This document shows, one piece after another, positions 59,701-64,000 of a stretch of 64,000 nt of DNA. The translations under genes and the position numbers were made by a program. Source of the stretch: Edolisoma coerulescens (lineage: Eukaryota > Chordata > Aves > Passeriformes > Campephagidae). The stretch covers positions 317,196 to 381,195 of the forward strand of contig VWZW01004397.1 in assembly GCA_013397115.1 (NCBI GenBank), written 5' to 3'. Numbering within the stretch: the first letter of the stretch is position 1; every line of letters begins with the position of its first letter. The notes beneath the pieces are model-generated. The model saw only the letters and a program-made list of their open reading frames with translations, made no database searches and was not told the DNA's origin.

Positions 59701-62700
59701 ACCAGATTTGCAAACACTGCCTGTTCTTTTCAACCCCACTGTTATCTGCAGATGTAGAGTCAGTCACCTGGCCTTGGCTCACAGCTGCAGTGATGGCACT
59801 TACCAAGCTGGATTGCATTTTTAAAATGCTGCCAGCACAGAAAAGCAAGCCCAGTTAGGATCCAACTCCAAATCTGCCCCTTCTCCTTAGATTCTTGCTC
59901 TGTTTTTCCACATAATTTCAGATTTCCTCATTAGCCACTCAGCACATAAAGGTTTGGAGGCTGGGTTTGTTCGCACCAGAGGATTGCAGAGTCCCAGCTG
60001 GCACAGAAGAAAAGGAAATTATGCTGTGCACACCTAAGATTAACAATAAACTAAATCTCCCTTAAATACCTTCAGCCTTTGAGGAGCGGCAGGTCAAAAT
60101 CTCCTCTCAGCAAGCAACTCTGTCATTACTGCAAACCACACACTGTCCTAACTCTAATCCCTCAGAACGTGGGAATTATTCAGACTGTTACTCTTTTCCA
60201 ACTGTTCCATGTGGAAGTGGAGCTAACAAAGTCACACTGAGCATGCAGAAACTTCCATGTGCTTGCAATGTGTGTTTTTCTTGAAACCTTTGCAGCCCTT
60301 GGCTAAAATTAAACCAATTTTGACAGGAATTTGGAAGGCAGAAAGGTATTCTGGGTATTTTTTTTTTCTGATTTCATGCTAACCAGGCTGCCCAGCAGAG
60401 TCTTCAACAAGAAGAGGTCACAGAAATAGAGGATAAAGCCCAGGGAAAAGATGACAGAAATGTTTTTACCATGAGAAACATCAGACAAAATTTTTTGTGC
60501 AACAACTCCTTCACATGCACCTAGGAGATGCAGCTCCAACACTTCTGGAGCTTCTCTGGAAGCAGCACATTTTTCTTGGGAAAGCTCCTCACCCACTCTC
60601 CCCTTAACGCCCTTCCAGTTCTCCAAAGCTCTTGAGAGCAAAAAGAGACACCTGAGCACGTGGCACAGGCTGCCAATTTTGGGGTGTCACCAGAAGCTCC
60701 CCTTGGCCCACTGGTCCTTGTGGCCAGGCCTGCAGCCCTCAAATGTCACTTTACTTTGTTATTAATCCCTTTCCCTGGGTTAAAAGCTTCAATAAAGAGG
60801 CACAACCAGCACCAATCCAGAGCACTGCTGAGAAAATCAAAGACAGAGGCAGTGCTGACGGTCACAATTAACGCATTTAACCCATTCCAAACATGCTCAT
60901 ATTTCTCAATATATGGGAAAAGAACATTTCCAATCCCTTCAAGGAACTTAAGAATTGTCACTGCTTCTCCAAGCTCTGCACAGCCAGAATTGCTGTGGAC
61001 AGCAAAGACAAGAGACATTAGTAACAATTACTGCTCAATTAGCTGCTGTCAAATCTGGCCACCAGGGTGTTTGCTGCTAGAGACAAATACAGGCATTTCT
61101 TCTATTCTACTGTGTATTTGAACTATTAACTTGACATTTACATTCATTTGTACCTTAATTTATTCATGTCTCTTCTTTTTTTTTTTCAGTGGGTAGGACA
61201 GGCAGTCATGCGGGAATTGCTTTTATTCGATGTGAGACTTTCCCTGTTTCTGCAGAGCCAGGAGGCTCACAGATAGACTGTGGATAATTCAACAAGAAAC
61301 TCCAAAGAAACCCTTTGTCATTAAAGGTTTAGCGGCAGAAGGGTGTTTTCAAAGGAGCCTATTCATTAATATCTTCTCTTTTGTGTGAGTAACACTGCAA
61401 AGCCCTTAATGTTTAATTTCTTTACATCTAAGGGGTGTTACTCATGGTGACAAAAGCTTCATTTTCACCGAGGCCCTGAGCTAGGCAAGATGTGGTCAGA
61501 CTTAAGTAGAGCAAATCACTACCTTGCAAAATGAAGAAAGCTGATAGGAAATGGGGAGAAAATAATAGGCAGGGTTTTAGAAATGAATATGGGTGTAGTT
61601 TTTAGTGGTGTGATGGTCACGGTTATATCTGAGTCCATAAAGGAACATAACTTCATGTAACTGTTCTGTGCCTCATCGCCCCCTGAGGAGAGTTAAGGGT
61701 TTGGTTTGACTTTTTAAAAGATACTTGTTTTCTTTGACTTAATATTTGGGAAATTAAATCAGAGCTGTCTCCTGCCCTCGGAGAAAAAATTGCCAAGATC
61801 TGTCATGACTGAGGTCTCAGTGCATTATGGCTTGTGAAAATCTCTCTCTGACACAAAAAAAGGGGTTTTTATGTGAAAGAAGTGTTTTGCCCAGTCTTGG
61901 ATTTTTTGAGCAAGGCAATATTTTGAAGAGAAAGCTCAAGTTCCAGGTATTTTATGGAAGCCAAATGCAGATATTCTCGATAACCCCACAGGCTCAGTGG
62001 TAGGTAGAGTCGCTACAAAACTTTCCCCTGAAAAAGCATCCCTGCCTGGGCCAAGTGCAAATTGTGGATGAGCTGAGGAACAGAAGCAAAGCCTTCAGCT
62101 GAGAGGATGAGAGGGTTTCATCAGGATGCTTGATAATTGAAGGTATCTTGGTGTCTTTTAAAATGGTTAAAACAGGAGATAACAGGAACCAAAGTCTATT
62201 TCCAGCATTCTTTTCTCCCACTGTGAGCATAACCTGCTGCAACACAGCCCCTGGGAACTCTCTCCCAGTTTGTGTCCAGAGGAGGATTTGGAAGTAAAAT
62301 AGTCCTTCCAGTGGTCCTAAAATAAACAAAGGCAAGGACAAGCAGCCAGAGGAATGAAATCTCAATTATCTGCTACCCCTAAATACTTTCTGCTAGAACA
62401 ATTTGTAAGTTGACAAACTTAATTAGCTTCTTTACCAATATTTTCCAGATGTTCTGATTTTTGTGAGACTACTTCAGCCAGATGTTTTCCATATTTTATC
62501 ATATGATCTGTGGCAAATATTCAGTGCCCAACAGACCAGTAGGCTCTGAAAATTAAGCTCATCCGAGCAGGTAATGTACAGCCCAGTGCAATAATCTCCA
62601 GAAAATGCAATTGGGAACTGTGACAAAGTCAGACATGTGTGACTATGGAAATAAATAACTTGATAGTTGATGACTAAAAGAAGTAAAGACTTAAATGGTG

Positions 62701-64000
62701 TCAGTGGCAGAAGCTCCCAGCTGTTAATGTTGGCAGCTTTATAAAAAAAGTCACAGGCTTTACAATCTTTAGAGAGCAATAAAATATTTCTTTTTGAGAC
62801 ACTCAACATTTGAGGCAGTAAATAAATAAAATAAATAAAAACTTTTCCCCGTGGCGGTTGATGATGGGAGGAAGATTTGGCAGTGAGAGAGAGGGGGAGA
62901 ATGTAAGTGTCATTTTCTTCTTCTGATGAACACAATAGACACAAAAGGGCAGCTTCTTGTATTATTTTTTATCTTTAAGACAACAGAAGAGGTGTCAGAC
63001 AACTCATGACTATTTCCAAGTGGCACCAAAAAGGTGTGAGCAGCTGCAGAACTAATTGCTGGCATGAGTTCCAACTTCATTCCGGCAACAGTCTCACTAA
63101 TTAACATTTTAATCAATGTCAGGTAAAGATTAATGCACCATTAGTTGTGTTGCTGACAAAAAACAGAGAGTAAAAAACCAACAAAGGTTGTGCTGTGTCT
63201 ATTTTGAGGTCACACACGATCCTTGGGTCAGCATGGGGGGAAATCCCAAAGTCAAAGGAGCAAAATCAGGAGTGTCCATGCATCAACAGGAATTTAAAGG
63301 GTTTTTTTTCTCATCCCCTGAACTTCATTGTGAGCATCTTTGAATTCCCCTACCTGTCTTTCCCAGCTCGTTGTTTCAGGTACAGACCCCGAACTTGAGC
63401 TGGTCCAGGTGCATCAGGTACTGAGAGACTCCAAGTGTGTTTAGAGAAACCCAGATTGGCCCCACAAAAATGAGCCCCTCCAAAATTCATAAAAACACTT
63501 GGAAAACATCACAGACCCTCCAGAGCCATGTGAATAAAGTGATGGATTAGGGTCAGACTGCATCTGCTGGGGTCATCCCCATCACACCCTGAGCCTGTGC
63601 ATCCCTTCTTCCTCTCTGCCTTGTTCTGTGCTGCAAAAGTTCCCTCAACCCCACACAATAAAGACAAAAATGCAAACGGGACATCAGAGTTTCAAGCACA
63701 GACAATGATTTTTAAAAGTCTTTTGAATTTCCAGTCGTTTTCTTGAATTCTTGTGAAGTTACAGCCTTACAGAGGTGATCATGAAAACATTATTGCAGGG
63801 TGTGGTGACACATTTTATCTGGGAGTTGGAGGGAGGGAAGAGAAGAGAGACACAAAAAGAAAATATTTCTTTTACTTGAAAAAGCTGCATACAAAGAAAT
63901 ACAAGGAAATTAAATGTTGAGCGAGCTACTGGAAAGGTCTCAATTTTCTTTTGAAAGGGCATCATCATCTCCATCAAAATTAGCAGCAGCTCACAGAAAA
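56705..64000. other. Gene-free stretch to the end of the window
   Basis: AT-rich DNA without a recognisable gene, RNA or transposon. It contains poly-A and poly-T runs (56,786-56,798, 59,646-59,655) and an (AAAT)n tract at 62,816-62,840. A very short splice-flanked opening at 63,380-63,417 has a good pyrimidine tract but is too small to call an exon. Confidence 0.4.
62816..62840. repeat. (AAAT)n microsatellite
   Basis: About six AAAT tetramers with one AAAAT interruption. Confidence 0.8.

Noticed and set aside
63380..63417. 38-nt splice-flanked opening with a good pyrimidine tract
   Set aside because: Too short, with an alternative GT donor inside it. Such openings are expected by chance.

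Overview
This window is non-coding or intronic DNA from a bird genome, most likely a passerine or other neoavian. The case rests on the repeats. There are several 5'-truncated CR1 retrotransposon tails of the avian type and two solo endogenous-retrovirus LTRs of kinds I recognise from birds. The background is AT-rich, CpG-poor and full of homopolymers, with no operon structure. No complete protein-coding gene, rRNA, tRNA or CRISPR array can be supported. Almost every open reading frame in the window looks like a chance opening or lies inside a repeat.

Layout. Bases 1-230 are strongly CpG-rich and end at a good splice donor, so they look like the first exon of a gene or lncRNA read rightwards. 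From 231 to about 12,280 there is repeat-poor sequence with simple repeats, plus a 130-bp direct duplication split by the window's only N (7808). About 12,280-13,300 is a second CpG-elevated stretch containing a weak candidate exon. A 12-unit minisatellite of exactly 31 bp lies at 15,403-15,774. CR1 fragments and a solo class I-like LTR (20,891-21,317, 4-bp target duplication) occupy 18.6-21.7 kb. The longest open frame (29,442-30,371, 309 codons) ends just before the best-looking internal exon (30,384-30,459), and a weaker exon candidate follows at 36,181-36,233. A 23-bp minisatellite, a long (ATCC)n tract and a compound trinucleotide microsatellite follow at 34.4-42.2 kb. A sense CR1 tail lies at about 43.69-43.97 kb and a second solo LTR, with a 5-bp target duplication, at 47,341-47,893. 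A 143-bp segment at 48,896-49,038 is flanked by a 9-bp target-site duplication and is nearly identical to 51,623-51,765. The remainder to 64,000 is mostly featureless.

Interpretation. The simplest reading is a large intron, or introns, of a rightward gene starting near base 1, with small exons far apart, or else intergenic DNA downstream of a promoter. The candidate exons cannot be joined into one confident frame by eye and I do not recognise the protein. I found no evidence of a new defence, mobile or enzymatic system. The most unusual item is the short templated insertion at 48.9 kb.
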